Shown one piece after another: positions 34,361 to 43,383 of a stretch of DNA of 64,000 nt. A program made the position numbers and the translations under genes. A model generated the notes under the pieces. It searched no databases. It was not told where the DNA came from and saw nothing but the letters and a program-made list of their open reading frames with translations. The stretch spans positions 186,001-250,000 of the forward strand of contig NZ_BMPM01000005.1 in NCBI RefSeq assembly GCF_014647595.1. Reading direction: 5' to 3'. Source of the stretch: Paenarthrobacter histidinolovorans. Its GTDB lineage: Bacteria; Actinomycetota; Actinomycetes; Actinomycetales; Micrococcaceae. Position 1 is the first letter of the stretch; every line of letters begins with the position of its first letter.

Positions 34361-34370
34361 GGGTTCACAT

Positions 34371-34676
34371 ATGCGTCCTTACGAATTGATGGTAATCATC
34401 GACCCCGAGGTCGAAGAGCGTACCGTAGAGTCGTCGCTTCAGAAGTTCCTTAATGTCATCACCACCGATGGTGGAACCATCGAGAAGGTTGACATCTGGG
34501 GCCGTCGCCGCCTGGCATACGACATCAAGAAGAAGTCCGAAGGTATCTACGCCGTGGTGAACTTCACCGCTGCACCGGCTACCGCCAAGGAACTTGATCG
34601 CCAGCTGTCCCTCAACGAGACGATCATGCGCACCAAGATCATCCGCCCCGAAGACCAGAAGGTCGTTGCTGAGTAA
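34371..34676 (+). CDS. rpsF: Ribosomal protein S6
   Basis: S6 binds 16S rRNA in the small subunit together with S18. The sequence is typical ([42 protein letters not shown]) at 101 residues. AAAGGAGGT 11 nt upstream selects the ATG at 34371 rather than the earlier frame. It is the first gene of the rpsF-ssb-rpsR-rplI cluster, and its leader can sequester the ribosome site. Confidence 0.98.
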   Translation: MRPYELMVIIDPEVEERTVESSLQKFLNVITTDGGTIEKVDIWGRRRLAYDIKKKSEGIYAVVNFTAAPATAKELDRQLSLNETIMRTKIIRPEDQKVVAE

Positions 34677-34726
34677 TCAGCCCCTTCAAAATCTTTACAC
34701 CGCAGGAACGAACAAGGAGGCAGTAG

Positions 34727-35299
34727 ATGGCAGGCGAAACCACTATTACGGTCATTGGTAACCTCACCAATGACCCGGAGCTGCGGTTCACCCCGTCTGG
34801 CTCAGCAGTAGCGAACTTCACCATCGCTTCTACTCCCCGGACCTTTGACCGCCAGTCCAATGAATGGAAGGACGGGGAAACCCTGTTCCTCCGGGCATCG
34901 GTATGGCGCGAAGCAGCCGAGAACGTAGCCGAGTCCCTCACCAAGGGCATGCGCGTGATCGTTTCCGGCCGCTTGAAGAGCCGTTCCTACGAAACCAAAG
35001 AAGGCGAAAAGCGCACCGTAATCGAGCTTGAGGTCGACGAAATCGGCCCCAGCCTGCGTTACGCAAACGCCAAGGTCAACCGTACCCAGCGCTCCGGCGG
35101 TGGACAGGGTGGCTTCGGCGGAGGTAACTCCGGTGGCTTTGGAGGTGGCGCTCCTGGTGGAAACCAGGGCGGCGGCAACTCCGGCGGAAGCTGGGGCGGC
35201 AACCAGCCCGCACAACAGCAGGATGACCCCTGGGCTACGCCCGGTGTCAGCAACGCTGGCGGCTGGGGCAACGGCCCGGATTCCGAACCTCCCTTCTAA
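34727..35299 (+). CDS. ssb: Single-stranded DNA-binding protein
   Basis: SSB coats single-stranded DNA at replication forks and recruits repair proteins. The OB fold (about 1-110) has [34 protein letters not shown] and [12 protein letters not shown] Gly/Asn-rich linker (about 118-170) leads to the acidic tip DSEPPF, the actinobacterial form of the DDDIPF partner-binding motif. Length 190 is usual. AAGGAGG lies before the ATG, 50 bp after rpsF. Confidence 0.98.
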   Translation: MAGETTITVIGNLTNDPELRFTPSGSAVANFTIASTPRTFDRQSNEWKDGETLFLRASVWREAAENVAESLTKGMRVIVSGRLKSRSYETKEGEKRTVIELEVDEIGPSLRYANAKVNRTQRSGGGQGGFGGGNSGGFGGGAPGGNQGGGNSGGSWGGNQPAQQQDDPWATPGVSNAGGWGNGPDSEPPF

Positions 35300-35382
35300 A
35301 CACCAAATAAAAGTCCGACGCCGGACACTCGCCGGGACTGCCGAAAGGCACCTTGGCGATCACCGCCGTCGAACACCACCAT

Positions 35383-35421
35383 CCCGTGGATCAATATCCA
35401 CGGGCTCCATAGAAAAGGAGC
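35383..35421 (+). promoter_or_regulatory. Two hairpins in the ssb-rpsR gap, one covering the rpsR Shine-Dalgarno
   Basis: CCCGTGGAT (35383-35391) and ATCCACGGG (35396-35404) form a perfect 9-bp stem with a CAAT loop. Directly after it GCTCC (35404-35408) can pair with GGAGC (35417-35421), which contains the rpsR Shine-Dalgarno, 6-8 nt before the ATG at 35428. No T-run follows, so this looks like translational control or RNA processing and not a terminator. Confidence 0.45.
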
Positions 35422-35427
35422 TCCACG

Positions 35428-35667
35428 ATGGCTAAGGCTGAACTCCGTAAGCCCAAACCAAAGTCCAACCCCTTGAAGGCCGCTGACATCACCGTCATCG
35501 ACTACAAGGACGTAGCACTGCTGCGCAAGTTCATCTCCGACCGCGGAAAGATCCGCGCTCGTCGCGTTACTGGCGTTACCGTTCAGGAACAGCGCAAGAT
35601 CGCCCAGGCAATCAAGAACGCCCGCGAAGTTGCTCTGCTGCCTTACTCCGGCGCTGGCCGCGGCTAA
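35428..35667 (+). CDS. rpsR: Ribosomal protein S18
   Basis: S18 sits on the small-subunit platform with S6. The 79-residue protein shows the conserved core ([40 protein letters not shown]). It lacks the CxxC zinc residues, as in many actinobacterial copies expected to be the zinc-free C- form. AAAAGGAG precedes the ATG, and it is followed by rplI after 18 bp. Confidence 0.98.
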   Translation: MAKAELRKPKPKSNPLKAADITVIDYKDVALLRKFISDRGKIRARRVTGVTVQEQRKIAQAIKNAREVALLPYSGAGRG

Positions 35668-35685
35668 GGGAAGGGATTAACTAAC

Positions 35686-36138
35686 ATGGCAAAGCTCATT
35701 CTGACCCACGAAGTAACCGGTCTCGGTGCTGCTGGCGACGTTGTCGAGGTCAAGGACGGTTACGCACGTAACTTCCTGCTGCCCCGCGGTTTCGCCCTGA
35801 CCTGGTCGAAGGGTGGCGAGAAGCAGGTTGAGTCCATCAAGGCTGCCCGCGCTGCTCGTGCCCACGCTTCCGTTGAAGCTGCACAGGCACAGGCCCAGGC
35901 TCTGTCCTCCAAGAAGGTCAAGCTCGAGGTGAAGGCCGGCGAGTCCGGTCGTCTCTTCGGCACCGTCAAGCCGGCCGACGTCGCTGCTGCTGTTGAGGCC
36001 GCTGGCCTCGGCGCCATCGACAAGCGCAACGTTGAACTGCCGAACCACATCAAGTCTGTCGGTTCGTACACGGCCAACGTTCGCCTGCACGAGGATGTTT
36101 CCGCTGTTATCGACCTCGAGGTCGTTGCCAGCAAGTAG
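35686..36138 (+). CDS. rplI: Ribosomal protein L9
   Basis: L9 binds 23S rRNA near the L1 stalk. The N-terminal domain is [37 protein letters not shown] long helix leads to the C-terminal domain ([18 protein letters not shown]), 150 residues as usual. A GGAAGGG-like site precedes the ATG. It closes the cluster, and a strong terminator follows. Confidence 0.98.
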   Translation: MAKLILTHEVTGLGAAGDVVEVKDGYARNFLLPRGFALTWSKGGEKQVESIKAARAARAHASVEAAQAQAQALSSKKVKLEVKAGESGRLFGTVKPADVAAAVEAAGLGAIDKRNVELPNHIKSVGSYTANVRLHEDVSAVIDLEVVASK

Positions 36139-36153
36139 TCTCTGACTGCATCC

Positions 36154-36194
36154 AAAGACCCCCGCCACCGGATTCCGGTGACGGGGGTCTTTTC
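36154..36194 (+). terminator. Intrinsic terminator of the rpsF-rplI cluster
   Basis: AAAGACCCCCG and CCACCGG pair with CCGGTG and CGGGGGTCTTT around ATT, with one unpaired A, giving a stem of about 16 bp followed by TTTT at 36190-36193. Confidence 0.88.
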
Positions 36195-36267
36195 CATGCG
36201 CCCTGAGTGCAGTTAAGGCCAATGTGGGGACGGCGGATTGTCATCAAGTGTCAACCCTGCGCGGTAG

Positions 36268-36690
36268 CTATGGCGTGTGGTGCTCCGTCATTACGTGCTT
36301 GTACCCAGCCCGGATCATCTCTGCCAGGATGTCCCGGTCCACGTCATCCAGCTTGTTGAGGTACAGGCAGGCGGTGCTGGTCTTGTGCTTGCCGAGTCCG
36401 GGAAGCAGCCGTTCGGCAACTGGCCCTTCCGTAACCCCGTACAGCACCAGGTTCGCTTTTCGCGGCGAAAATCCGACGGCGGGAGCATCGCCTTCGCGGC
36501 CGGTCCGGTACTTGTAGTGGTAGCTGCCGAACCCGACGATCGTGGGACCCCACATGACAGGTTCCTGGCCCGTGGCTTCACGCATCATGTCCAGCAACTC
36601 CAGGCCGTCTGCACGGCGGGTGGGGTGCTCGACGGAGGCCAGGAATTCTTCAACGGGCACAACCGTGGGCTGGGTCTTGTTCTCTGCCAT
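36268..36690 (-). CDS. DUF1801 domain protein
   Basis: A soluble protein of 140 residues resembling the YdhG/DUF1801 family: ADGLELLDMMREATGQEPVMWG, GFGSYHYKYRTGR, GFSPRKANLVLYG and LGKHKTSTACLYLNKL. Function is unknown in the family. The ATG at 36690 is chosen because the residues upstream of it are antisense to the gene at 36750 and do not look coding. AAAACT lies 6 nt upstream, a poor -10 match. Confidence 0.8.
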   Translation of the reverse strand: MAENKTQPTVVPVEEFLASVEHPTRRADGLELLDMMREATGQEPVMWGPTIVGFGSYHYKYRTGREGDAPAVGFSPRKANLVLYGVTEGPVAERLLPGLGKHKTSTACLYLNKLDDVDRDILAEMIRAGYKHVMTEHHTP

Positions 36691-36749
36691 GACCGTAGTT
36701 TTGCAGACGTGGGGCATGGCCGCCAGCACCCCGGTGATAGCCTTCCCGG

Positions 36750-37601
36750 GTGACTTCAGAAGCTTTGCGCGCCCGCCCGTTCCATCAGGTTGATGTCTTC
36801 TCCGACCAGCCATACCGGGGAAACCCACTCGCCGTCGTGGTGGATGCAGAGGGTCTCAGCACGCAGGCAATGCAGCACTTCGCCAACTGGACCAACCTCT
36901 CAGAGACCACGTTCCTCCTCCCCCCAACGGATCCTGCCGCGGACTACAGGGTACGGATTTTTACCGGCAGCGAGGAATTCCCGTTCGCTGGCCACCCCAC
37001 ACTCGGATCCGCGCACGCCTGGCTGCAGTCCGGGGGAGTGCCCAAGGCCGACGGCGTTGTGGTTCAGGAATGCGGGGCCGGCCTGGTTCGGGTGAAGCAC
37101 GACGCCGGACGGTTGGCTTTCGCTGCTCCGCCGCTAACGCGCTTTGGCCCGGTAAGTGACACCGTGCATGCCCAAGTCGCTGCAGGCCTGCGTCTTCCCG
37201 AGGCTTCGCTCCTTGATGTGTCGTGGTTGGTCAACGGCCCTGAATGGATTGGTGTGCTCCTGGAATCAGCCGAACAGGTGCTGGCCCTTGAACCTGATTA
37301 CGCCGCAATGGGGAAGCTCAAAGTAGGCGTGATCGGCCCGCATGAGGCTGGCGCAGCCATCGATTTCGAAGTCCGCACGTTCGTTCCGGGTGATGCCATG
37401 GTGGAAGACCCCGTTACGGGCAGTTTTAACGCGGGTGCGGCTCAGTGGCTGATCGAATCCGGGCGCGCACCGGAGGAGTTTGTTGCGGCCCAGGGAACGG
37501 TACTTGGCAGGGCCGGGCGAATCCATGTCTCAGCCAAGGATGGCGTGATCTGGATCGGTGGAGAATCGACAACCTGCATCCAAGGCAGTGTTCTGCTCTG
37601 A
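36750..37601 (+). CDS. PhzF family isomerase
   Basis: An isomerase-like protein of 283 residues. The PhzF markers are FHQVDVFSDQPYRGNPLAVV near the start, Glu in NLSETTFLL (the catalytic acid), GSEEFPFAGHPTLGSAHA and DPVTGSFNAG near residue 215. Members isomerise small carbon skeletons; the substrate here is unknown. The start is a GTG with TAGCCT (36738-36743) 6 nt upstream, so a leaderless message is likely. No phenazine genes are near. Confidence 0.88.
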   Translation: MTSEALRARPFHQVDVFSDQPYRGNPLAVVVDAEGLSTQAMQHFANWTNLSETTFLLPPTDPAADYRVRIFTGSEEFPFAGHPTLGSAHAWLQSGGVPKADGVVVQECGAGLVRVKHDAGRLAFAAPPLTRFGPVSDTVHAQVAAGLRLPEASLLDVSWLVNGPEWIGVLLESAEQVLALEPDYAAMGKLKVGVIGPHEAGAAIDFEVRTFVPGDAMVEDPVTGSFNAGAAQWLIESGRAPEEFVAAQGTVLGRAGRIHVSAKDGVIWIGGESTTCIQGSVLL

Positions 37602-37603
37602 CG

Positions 37604-39136
37604 TCACGCCTTTTTGGGCTTTGACAGTACTGACAGCAGCACGATGCCCGCGCTGAACAGGGCCTGGACTACCACCACGGTCAACGGAGTGTAGCCGAGG
37701 TACAGTCCCACCATCACCGGAACCATGGCCAGAATGGTCACGTCCAGCCCGCGCATCAGGGAACCCAGCTGGGCGCGTGGAACCGGGCCGAAGGGAGTGT
37801 CCACCGGGGGTGCCGACCAGTCCGGCGCGGCCTTGGTGGCGGAACGGAGCGTTCCCGCGCCCATCCCGATTCCTGCCAGGGCACCCACCGCAATCAGGGC
37901 AGGATCGGAAGCGCCCAAAAGAACCAGGAGCCCACTGAGAGCGGCCATCCACACGGCCATGGCCAGGCACGGCATGAGGGCACGGCTGCTGCGGACAAGC
38001 GCCGGGTGGAGCGGCAGCAACGCTTCGAGCTCGGGAACAAGTGCTGCTTTGCGGGCCACCCCGCCCATGCCGGAAGCCGTCGCGCAGCCGGCGATAACAA
38101 TGATGCCCAGCTGCGCGAATTCAGGAAGGCCACCTTCCACCAGCAGCATGGCGACGCAGGCCGCCAGCCACAGCACAGAAGGCATCAGGGGCGGATTCAG
38201 CCTAAGAAATGCCACAATATCTGCCCGGATCAGCGCCCGAAGTGGGCCGCCCGCGGGGCGGGCGAAGAAGCCCGCTGCCCTGCCGCCGTCGACCGTTTTC
38301 CGTCCGCCGCCCAACGCGCGAAGTACTTCGTTGGAATCCATCATGAACAGGGAGGCGCCGGCGTGCCCGGCCACCGCCCCGCCGCGGATCAGCTCCTCGC
38401 TGCGCACCTCACCCGTGCGTGGACCCTCAAGGACCAGAAGCACGACGGCGGTAACGAACGCCAACGCTGCCGGCCAGGGTGAGGACGAGGCCGTGGGAAG
38501 GACCGCGCAGGCCAGGAGCGCCGTCATGGGCACTACCCGGCCTATCCTCGGTCCGAGCAGACCAAGCTGTTGGAAGGCCGCCAACGTCACCGCGATGACC
38601 CCGGCGGCGCCAAAGGTGACCGATGCAAGAAGGTGTTCGGGGGCAGTGCGGTCGACAGCGGTGACCATGCTGAACGGCAGGTACAGCAGGGTGAGGCCGG
38701 TACCGGTGAGCGCCGCTTTGCGGAGAAAAGGCGGCAAAACCATGGGGCGACGATCGATGGGCAGGGTCAACCACCAAATGCTCTCGGGTCCACCCACCGT
38801 GACCGGCCCCAGCTTCCGGGCAAGGTTGGAAACCACCAGCAGGAACGCGTACGTCACCGAGGTCCACAGCACGGGTTCTGGAAGGATAAGCCACTGCGCT
38901 CCGATGATGCCAGTGCCGGCCGAGCTGCGGTCTGCGATCTCGTTGCGCAGGGCCAGCACGAACGAGGCCGCGATGGTGAGTGAAACAGCAATGCCAAGTC
39001 CCCAGCTGTACGCGTCCACGAAGCGTTCACTCAACGAAACGCGGCTGCGCTTGTGGCGCCGCGTGGTGCTGCGGGTGAAACGGACGATCTCCGCGGCGAG
39101 GTGACGGTCCGGCGTCGAATCATCAAGTGTCAGCAT
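37604..39136 (-). CDS. DUF6297-type membrane protein (ABC exporter permease)
   Basis: A hydrophobic protein of 510 residues with ten or more predicted helices and a cytoplasmic start (LAAEIVRFTRSTTRRHKRSR). It lacks the classic ABC-2 permease pattern. It sits directly downstream of an ABC ATPase, separated by 1 bp, so it is its membrane partner. The ATG at 39136 replaces the longer open frame because that frame overlaps the ATPase end. Substrate unknown; peptide or lipid export is possible. A 459-codon open frame on the opposite strand is a composition artefact. Confidence 0.75.
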   Translation of the reverse strand: MLTLDDSTPDRHLAAEIVRFTRSTTRRHKRSRVSLSERFVDAYSWGLGIAVSLTIAASFVLALRNEIADRSSAGTGIIGAQWLILPEPVLWTSVTYAFLLVVSNLARKLGPVTVGGPESIWWLTLPIDRRPMVLPPFLRKAALTGTGLTLLYLPFSMVTAVDRTAPEHLLASVTFGAAGVIAVTLAAFQQLGLLGPRIGRVVPMTALLACAVLPTASSSPWPAALAFVTAVVLLVLEGPRTGEVRSEELIRGGAVAGHAGASLFMMDSNEVLRALGGGRKTVDGGRAAGFFARPAGGPLRALIRADIVAFLRLNPPLMPSVLWLAACVAMLLVEGGLPEFAQLGIIVIAGCATASGMGGVARKAALVPELEALLPLHPALVRSSRALMPCLAMAVWMAALSGLLVLLGASDPALIAVGALAGIGMGAGTLRSATKAAPDWSAPPVDTPFGPVPRAQLGSLMRGLDVTILAMVPVMVGLYLGYTPLTVVVVQALFSAGIVLLSVLSKPKKA

Positions 39137-39137
39137 C

Positions 39138-39815
39138 TCAGGAGCCGGCAATGATCGACGCCCCCTGGACGGGTTCGAGTTCGCGGACTTCATGGTCGAT
39201 GACCAGGCAGGAGGTGGCGGTGGCGAGCAACAGCTCCGGATCGTGGGTCACCAGCACCACGGCACCGCCGTTCCGGGCGTGCTCAGCGATTCGCACCCCG
39301 AGCGCCACCCGCATGATCGGATCGAGGCGTTGTTCCGGCTCGTCAAGGATCAGGAGCGAGGACGGACGGATCAGGCCTGCTGCGAGGAGGAGCCTGCGTC
39401 GTTGCCCGGAAGAGAGGGCATCCGGGATCGCATCGGCTCTTCCAAGGAGGCCGAAGAAGTCCAACTCTTTCTCAACCCGTCCTTCAGGGTCGGCTACGGA
39501 ATGGCCGCGGGCAACGAGAAGCAAATGCTCCCTGACCGTGAGCGAGGGGAAGAAAAGGTCGTCGTCGAAAACGGCTGATACCTGCCGCCGGAACGGTACG
39601 GCGTCGGGATCGACAAGGAGGCCGTGGACCTTCACGTCTCCGTCCAGGGGAGCCTGGCGCCCCGCGATGGTCCTGGCCACTGTTGATTTCCCGGCACCGT
39701 TCACGCCCACGATTCCGAGGATTTCACCGGCAGCCACCGTAGCGGAAACTTCTCCGCATACTGGAGCTCCGGCATATCCCACAAGCAAGCCTTCGGCTTC
39801 CAGCACTGACCCCAT
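39138..39815 (-). CDS. ABC transporter ATP-binding protein
   Basis: A 225-residue ATPase. Walker A GVNGAGKST is near 38-46, the signature LSSGQRRR near 135, Walker B LLILDEPEQRLDP near 152 and the switch His in VTHDPE. TAGGGT at 39822-39827 is exactly 6 nt before the ATG, fitting a leaderless transcript. It overlaps functionally with the permease at 39136. The signature has SSGQ instead of SGGQ, which is common in exporters. Confidence 0.9.
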   Translation of the reverse strand: MGSVLEAEGLLVGYAGAPVCGEVSATVAAGEILGIVGVNGAGKSTVARTIAGRQAPLDGDVKVHGLLVDPDAVPFRRQVSAVFDDDLFFPSLTVREHLLLVARGHSVADPEGRVEKELDFFGLLGRADAIPDALSSGQRRRLLLAAGLIRPSSLLILDEPEQRLDPIMRVALGVRIAEHARNGGAVVLVTHDPELLLATATSCLVIDHEVRELEPVQGASIIAGS

Positions 39816-39931
39816 GGTGCAACCCTACCCGTGGAACCGGCACCAGCTCCCGGTAGCGTAGGGCATGGCCCGCTGAACCCGGGCGAGACGGACGAATGAG
39901 GGAGAGTCGGCCTGCCGGCGGAGTTGGAGAC

Positions 39932-40714
39932 ATGATGAGGGACTTCGAAACCCTGATTGCGGAGGCCATGGAAGCTGACGTGGACGGCTGGGGGTTCGGA
40001 TGGCTGGACAACCGAGCCACGGAAGAGCGCCCGCCCTGGGGGTTCGCCGCGTTGCAAGCAGAACGTCTTGCCCACGTCCGGAGCGCCCTGGACCTGGACA
40101 CCGGTGGCGGGGAAGTGTTGTCCGAAGCCGGTCGCTTCCCCGAAAGGATGGCGGCCACCGAGGCGTGGCCGCCCAACGCCGCCCGCGCCCGGGCTTTGTT
40201 GGGGCCGCGGGGCGTGCAGATCGTGGAGACAACCGCCGGCGATGCTCTGCCTTTCCGCGACGGTACGTTCGAACTGGTTACTGCCCGGCACCCCGTCAGC
40301 CCGGACTGGAATGAGATCCACCGGGTGCTGGTCCCCGGCGGCCACTATTTCGCCCAGCACGTCGGCCCGGCGTCGGCCTTTGAACTCATCGAGTATTTCC
40401 TGGGACCCCTGCCCGACCAGCGGAAGGGCCGCGACCCGCAGGCCGAAGTTGCGGCCGCGGAAGCCGCCGGGCTTTCCGTGACGGACCTCAGGACGGCCCG
40501 GTGCCGCATGGAGTTCTTCGACGTGGGTGCGGTGGTGTGGATCCTGCGCAAATGCGTGTGGTGGATTCCCGGTTTCACGCCGGAACGGTATCTCGACCAG
40601 CTCAGGGAACTGGATGGCCGGATGAGATCCGGACATCCCTTTGTTGCGCACTCCACCCGGCACCTGATCGAAGCGCAGCGGAAAGCGGGAGCAACACAGT
40701 CTGAGGACAGCTAG
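39932..40714 (+). CDS. Class I SAM-dependent methyltransferase
   Basis: A methyltransferase of about 260 residues. The SAM-binding region is unusual: DTGGGEVLS near 52-60 substitutes for the usual G-x-G-x-G, then DALPFRDGTFELVTARHPV (motif II/III) and HRVLVPGGHYFAQHVGP follow. The start is placed at ATG 39932 or 39935, both after GGAG at 39926-39929; the frame is also open from 39896. It is divergent from the ABC ATPase, and both promoters lie in the 117-bp gap. The substrate is unknown. Confidence 0.78.
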   Translation: MMRDFETLIAEAMEADVDGWGFGWLDNRATEERPPWGFAALQAERLAHVRSALDLDTGGGEVLSEAGRFPERMAATEAWPPNAARARALLGPRGVQIVETTAGDALPFRDGTFELVTARHPVSPDWNEIHRVLVPGGHYFAQHVGPASAFELIEYFLGPLPDQRKGRDPQAEVAAAEAAGLSVTDLRTARCRMEFFDVGAVVWILRKCVWWIPGFTPERYLDQLRELDGRMRSGHPFVAHSTRHLIEAQRKAGATQSEDS

Positions 40715-40917
40715 AGGAGTGAGCGGGCTTCCAGATCTTCCATGGCCCAACTAAGGATTCTGAGGTCGAAGGGATCGCGTTCCAGGATCCCAAACAGGTA
40801 GGCGTCAAAGTCCCAGAGCATGGCATTCCCGCCATTCGCCCAGTACCAGGCCCATAAATCGTCAAGGGTGATCTCATGCTCAAGGACGAGTGTTCGAGCT
40901 GTCTGGCGTGAGTCCAT
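40711..40917 (-). CDS. Unrecognised small protein, 68 residues
   Basis: A small acidic protein (MDSRQTARTLVLEHEITLDD, then WAWYWANGGNAMLWDFDAYL). It is rich in Trp and Asp, without a signal or membrane helix. I do not recognise the family. The ATG at 40917 has CGGGGAAAA 6 nt before it, a good ribosome site, and codon use is normal. Its stop overlaps the end of the convergent methyltransferase gene by 4 bp. Confidence 0.6.
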   Translation of the reverse strand: MDSRQTARTLVLEHEITLDDLWAWYWANGGNAMLWDFDAYLFGILERDPFDLRILSWAMEDLEARSLL

Positions 40918-41091
40918 GGGTTTTCCCCGCCGCTGCCGCAGCACCACACCGCATCCAGCTGATCGACAAAGGTTCACTTCTGGGAACCCGTTTTCATGGT
41001 TTCACGTTCGCCGTATATCCGAAACCCCCACGGGTTGCGAATACTATGGGAACCTCCGAGGGATACAGCCGCCTGAATAAGGGACCTCGCA

Positions 41092-42009
41092 ATGAATCAG
41101 GAGTACATCGTGGATTCTGCCCGGACCTTTGAGTCGATCGTTATCATTTTCAATCCCAACAGCACGGGGGATGCGCCAGAGCTCGCGGAGCAATTGCAGC
41201 GGAAGCTGAAGGAACTCCTCAGCTACGAACCTGAGATTGTCCTCCAGCCCACCGAACACGCCGGCCACGCCGTGGATCTGGCACGGGAAGCTGCAGCCAA
41301 GGGCGGGGACGTCCTTGTGGTCTCGGTGAGCGGCGACGGCGGCTACAACGAGGTTGTCAATGGCGTCATGCAGGCCGGGAACCCCAAGGCCGTCTGTGCT
41401 GTCCGGGCAGCAGGGAACGCCAATGACCACAGCCGGATCATGGCCACCAAGCCTTTGGAAGAGGCCATTGCGGAGGGTCATGTCCACAACATCGACCTTC
41501 TCCGCATCCACACCGGCCAAAAAGAGAATGAGCCGCCGGAGTACGCCCATTCGTACATTGGATTCGGCCTGACGCCCGTTGTCGCCACCGAATTGGAAAA
41601 GGGCAGCAAAGGGGCTTTGAAGGAGATGGTCACGGTGATCCAGACCTTCTCCAAGTTCGAGCCGTTCGGCATACGGATGGCGGATGGAAAGCGTCGGAAG
41701 TTCGACAGCCTGGTCTTCGCGAACATCCACGAGATGGCTAAATACGCCACGCTGAGTGAAGCCGACGGGCACCCTTCGGACGGCAAATTCGAAGTGATCA
41801 CTTTCCCGCACATGCCCAAGTGGCGTGTGCTCCTGACTGCCCTGAAGGCAACCACGCAGGGCCTGGGGGACCAGCCGAGCGTGAGCAGCTATGAATTCAC
41901 CACTCTCAAGCCGCTGCCGTACCAGATGGACGGCGAAGTAAAGAGCGTGGAGGCCGATGTCAAGGTCACAGTGGAGTGCGCTCCCCGCGCCCTGGCGACA
42001 CTCGGATAG
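41092..42009 (+). CDS. Diacylglycerol kinase family lipid kinase
   Basis: A soluble lipid kinase-like protein, 305 residues. DAGK_cat motifs are VIIFNPNSTGDAPELAE, VSGDGGYNEVVNGV and AAGNANDHSR. The ATP-binding GDG and the catalytic environment are retained. It differs from the fused copy at 14457 by having no phosphatase domain. AAGGGA lies upstream of the ATG. Its end is 7 bp from the convergent lipoprotein gene. Confidence 0.86.
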   Translation: MNQEYIVDSARTFESIVIIFNPNSTGDAPELAEQLQRKLKELLSYEPEIVLQPTEHAGHAVDLAREAAAKGGDVLVVSVSGDGGYNEVVNGVMQAGNPKAVCAVRAAGNANDHSRIMATKPLEEAIAEGHVHNIDLLRIHTGQKENEPPEYAHSYIGFGLTPVVATELEKGSKGALKEMVTVIQTFSKFEPFGIRMADGKRRKFDSLVFANIHEMAKYATLSEADGHPSDGKFEVITFPHMPKWRVLLTALKATTQGLGDQPSVSSYEFTTLKPLPYQMDGEVKSVEADVKVTVECAPRALATLG

Positions 42010-42016
42010 GGACCAT

Positions 42017-42910
42017 TCAACCCGCAGGTGAGCAGGCGGCGGTGACAAAGTCGTAGATCCGGCCGCGCAGGTCATTTGAGGCGGCAACTTTGATCAATCC
42101 TTGCCGGTCTCCCAGCGTGATCCTGAGCGGCAGGAGCGTGCCCACCTTGTCCTCGGCGACAGCATGGGGGTCGCAGCGTGCCGGGCGGATGGTCAACTGC
42201 AGTTCCTGCTTGACCGTTCCCACGGTGACGTTCGTGGGCCACGGGTCGCTGGGGGATTGGGCCAGCAACGTGGTCTCGTCGATCGATTCGATGGTGAGCC
42301 TTTCCGGACCGCCCACTTGCGCGGTTGGGGTGATGATGAGGCGCACGACGGCGGTGCGGCCGTCCGCTGCCACCTTCAGTTCGGGATCCAGCACCATGGT
42401 GGCGACGGCGGCGGCTTCAGTTGCGATGCAGAGTTCGCTTGCGTTCCTGGTCAGTACGCCGAAGGGATCAGCGGCTTCAGTAGCCTCTTCCTTGGCTTCC
42501 TGGCCGGGTTCGGAGTACTCAAGGGTTGCTCTGGTCTGCGGGGTGGAGGCGTCCTCTGTTGCCGCGCAGGTAGCCGCCGGGAGTGCCGTGGGTACAGCTT
42601 TGGGCTGTCCCGGCGGCAGTTCGAGGCCGCTCCCGGGCCGCTGCCAGAGAATGTCCTCTTCATAGAGGGGGGAACGAAGCCGGGTGGAGGTCACCGTCAG
42701 GGGCTTATCGGTGGTGTTGGTGAACTGGAGCTGGATGGCCTGCTTGCCGTACTGGTCCCGGGATTGGTTGACCTCCACGGCAATGGGTCCGGCGCTGGTG
42801 CCCGTCGATGGCTGCGGGGAAGAGGCGCCGGAGTCGCAGGCGGACAGGGCAGGCAGCATCGCCGCAAGAGCCAGAAACCCGCCGAGGACACGCCCTCTTC
42901 GGCACACCAT
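42017..42910 (-). CDS. Lipoprotein of unknown function
   Basis: A 297-residue lipoprotein. The signal is MVCRRGRVLGGFLALAAMLP, ending in the lipobox ALSAC, then a short Ser/Pro-rich linker. The mature part is beta-rich with no family I recognise; the strands around QAIQLQFTNTTDKPLTVTST suggest an Ig-like domain. TACACT at 42917-42922 is exactly 6 nt before the ATG, a leaderless pattern. The earlier start at 43033 is in the promoter region of the gene at 43006. Confidence 0.78.
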   Translation of the reverse strand: MVCRRGRVLGGFLALAAMLPALSACDSGASSPQPSTGTSAGPIAVEVNQSRDQYGKQAIQLQFTNTTDKPLTVTSTRLRSPLYEEDILWQRPGSGLELPPGQPKAVPTALPAATCAATEDASTPQTRATLEYSEPGQEAKEEATEAADPFGVLTRNASELCIATEAAAVATMVLDPELKVAADGRTAVVRLIITPTAQVGGPERLTIESIDETTLLAQSPSDPWPTNVTVGTVKQELQLTIRPARCDPHAVAEDKVGTLLPLRITLGDRQGLIKVAASNDLRGRIYDFVTAACSPAG

Positions 42911-43005
42911 GCGATCAGTGTAGGCGCCGTCGGGAGCGCGGGTACGATGTCGCTGACGCACATCCATCAACTCCACCCGGGGAGTTGCCACGAAAGGCGG
43001 TACCC

Positions 43006-43302
43006 ATGTCATTCCAGGCTTACCTCGACGCAATTGAGGACAAGACCGGCCTCACGCCACGGCAATTGGTGGAGATCGCGGAAACCAAGGGCTTCAATGA
43101 CCCCTCGGTGAAGGCGGGCACTATCCTTGAATGGCTCAAGGCGGACTACGACCTCGGCCGTGGCCACGGCATGGCCTTGGTGCACGTCATCAAGAAGGGG
43201 CCGCAGATCGACAGCAAGCATGTGGGTTCGCAGGGTACCCACCGCGACGAGTCGGACATGCTGTGGTTGGACGGTAAGGCCAGCAAGCCGGCTTCCTCAT
43301 AA
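43006..43302 (+). CDS. DUF4287 domain protein
   Basis: A small soluble protein of 98 residues (MSFQAYLDAIEDKTGLTPRQ, GFNDPSVKAGTILEWLKADYD, GRGHGMALVHVIKKG), the full DUF4287 length. Function is unknown; the GHGMALVHVIK segment is its hallmark. GAAAGGCGG 5 nt before the ATG selects the start. The longer open frame from 42808 is antisense to the lipoprotein gene. Confidence 0.85.
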   Translation: MSFQAYLDAIEDKTGLTPRQLVEIAETKGFNDPSVKAGTILEWLKADYDLGRGHGMALVHVIKKGPQIDSKHVGSQGTHRDESDMLWLDGKASKPASS

Positions 43303-43326
43303 CGGGAGGCTCTGGCCAGCAAACCA

Positions 43327-43338
43327 TAAGCATGCTTA
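43327..43338. promoter_or_regulatory. Palindrome TAAGCATGCTTA
   Basis: A perfect 12-bp palindrome in the 81-bp gap before the SRPBCC gene, followed by TAGCTTAACG. It could be an operator; there is no other support. Confidence 0.3.
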
Positions 43339-43383
43339 GCTTAACGTCCCCGACAAAGCCGCGCCTGCGCTGAAAGGATCCAC

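Noticed and set aside
30803..34370. Integrated element using tRNA-Leu as attachment site
   Set aside because: No repeat of the tRNA 3' end and no integrase were found; ynfA lies between the tRNA and the low-GC gene.
37725..39104. 459-codon plus-strand open frame opposite the DUF6297-type gene
   Set aside because: Ser/Arg/Pro-rich translation of the complementary strand of a membrane protein, no start signal.
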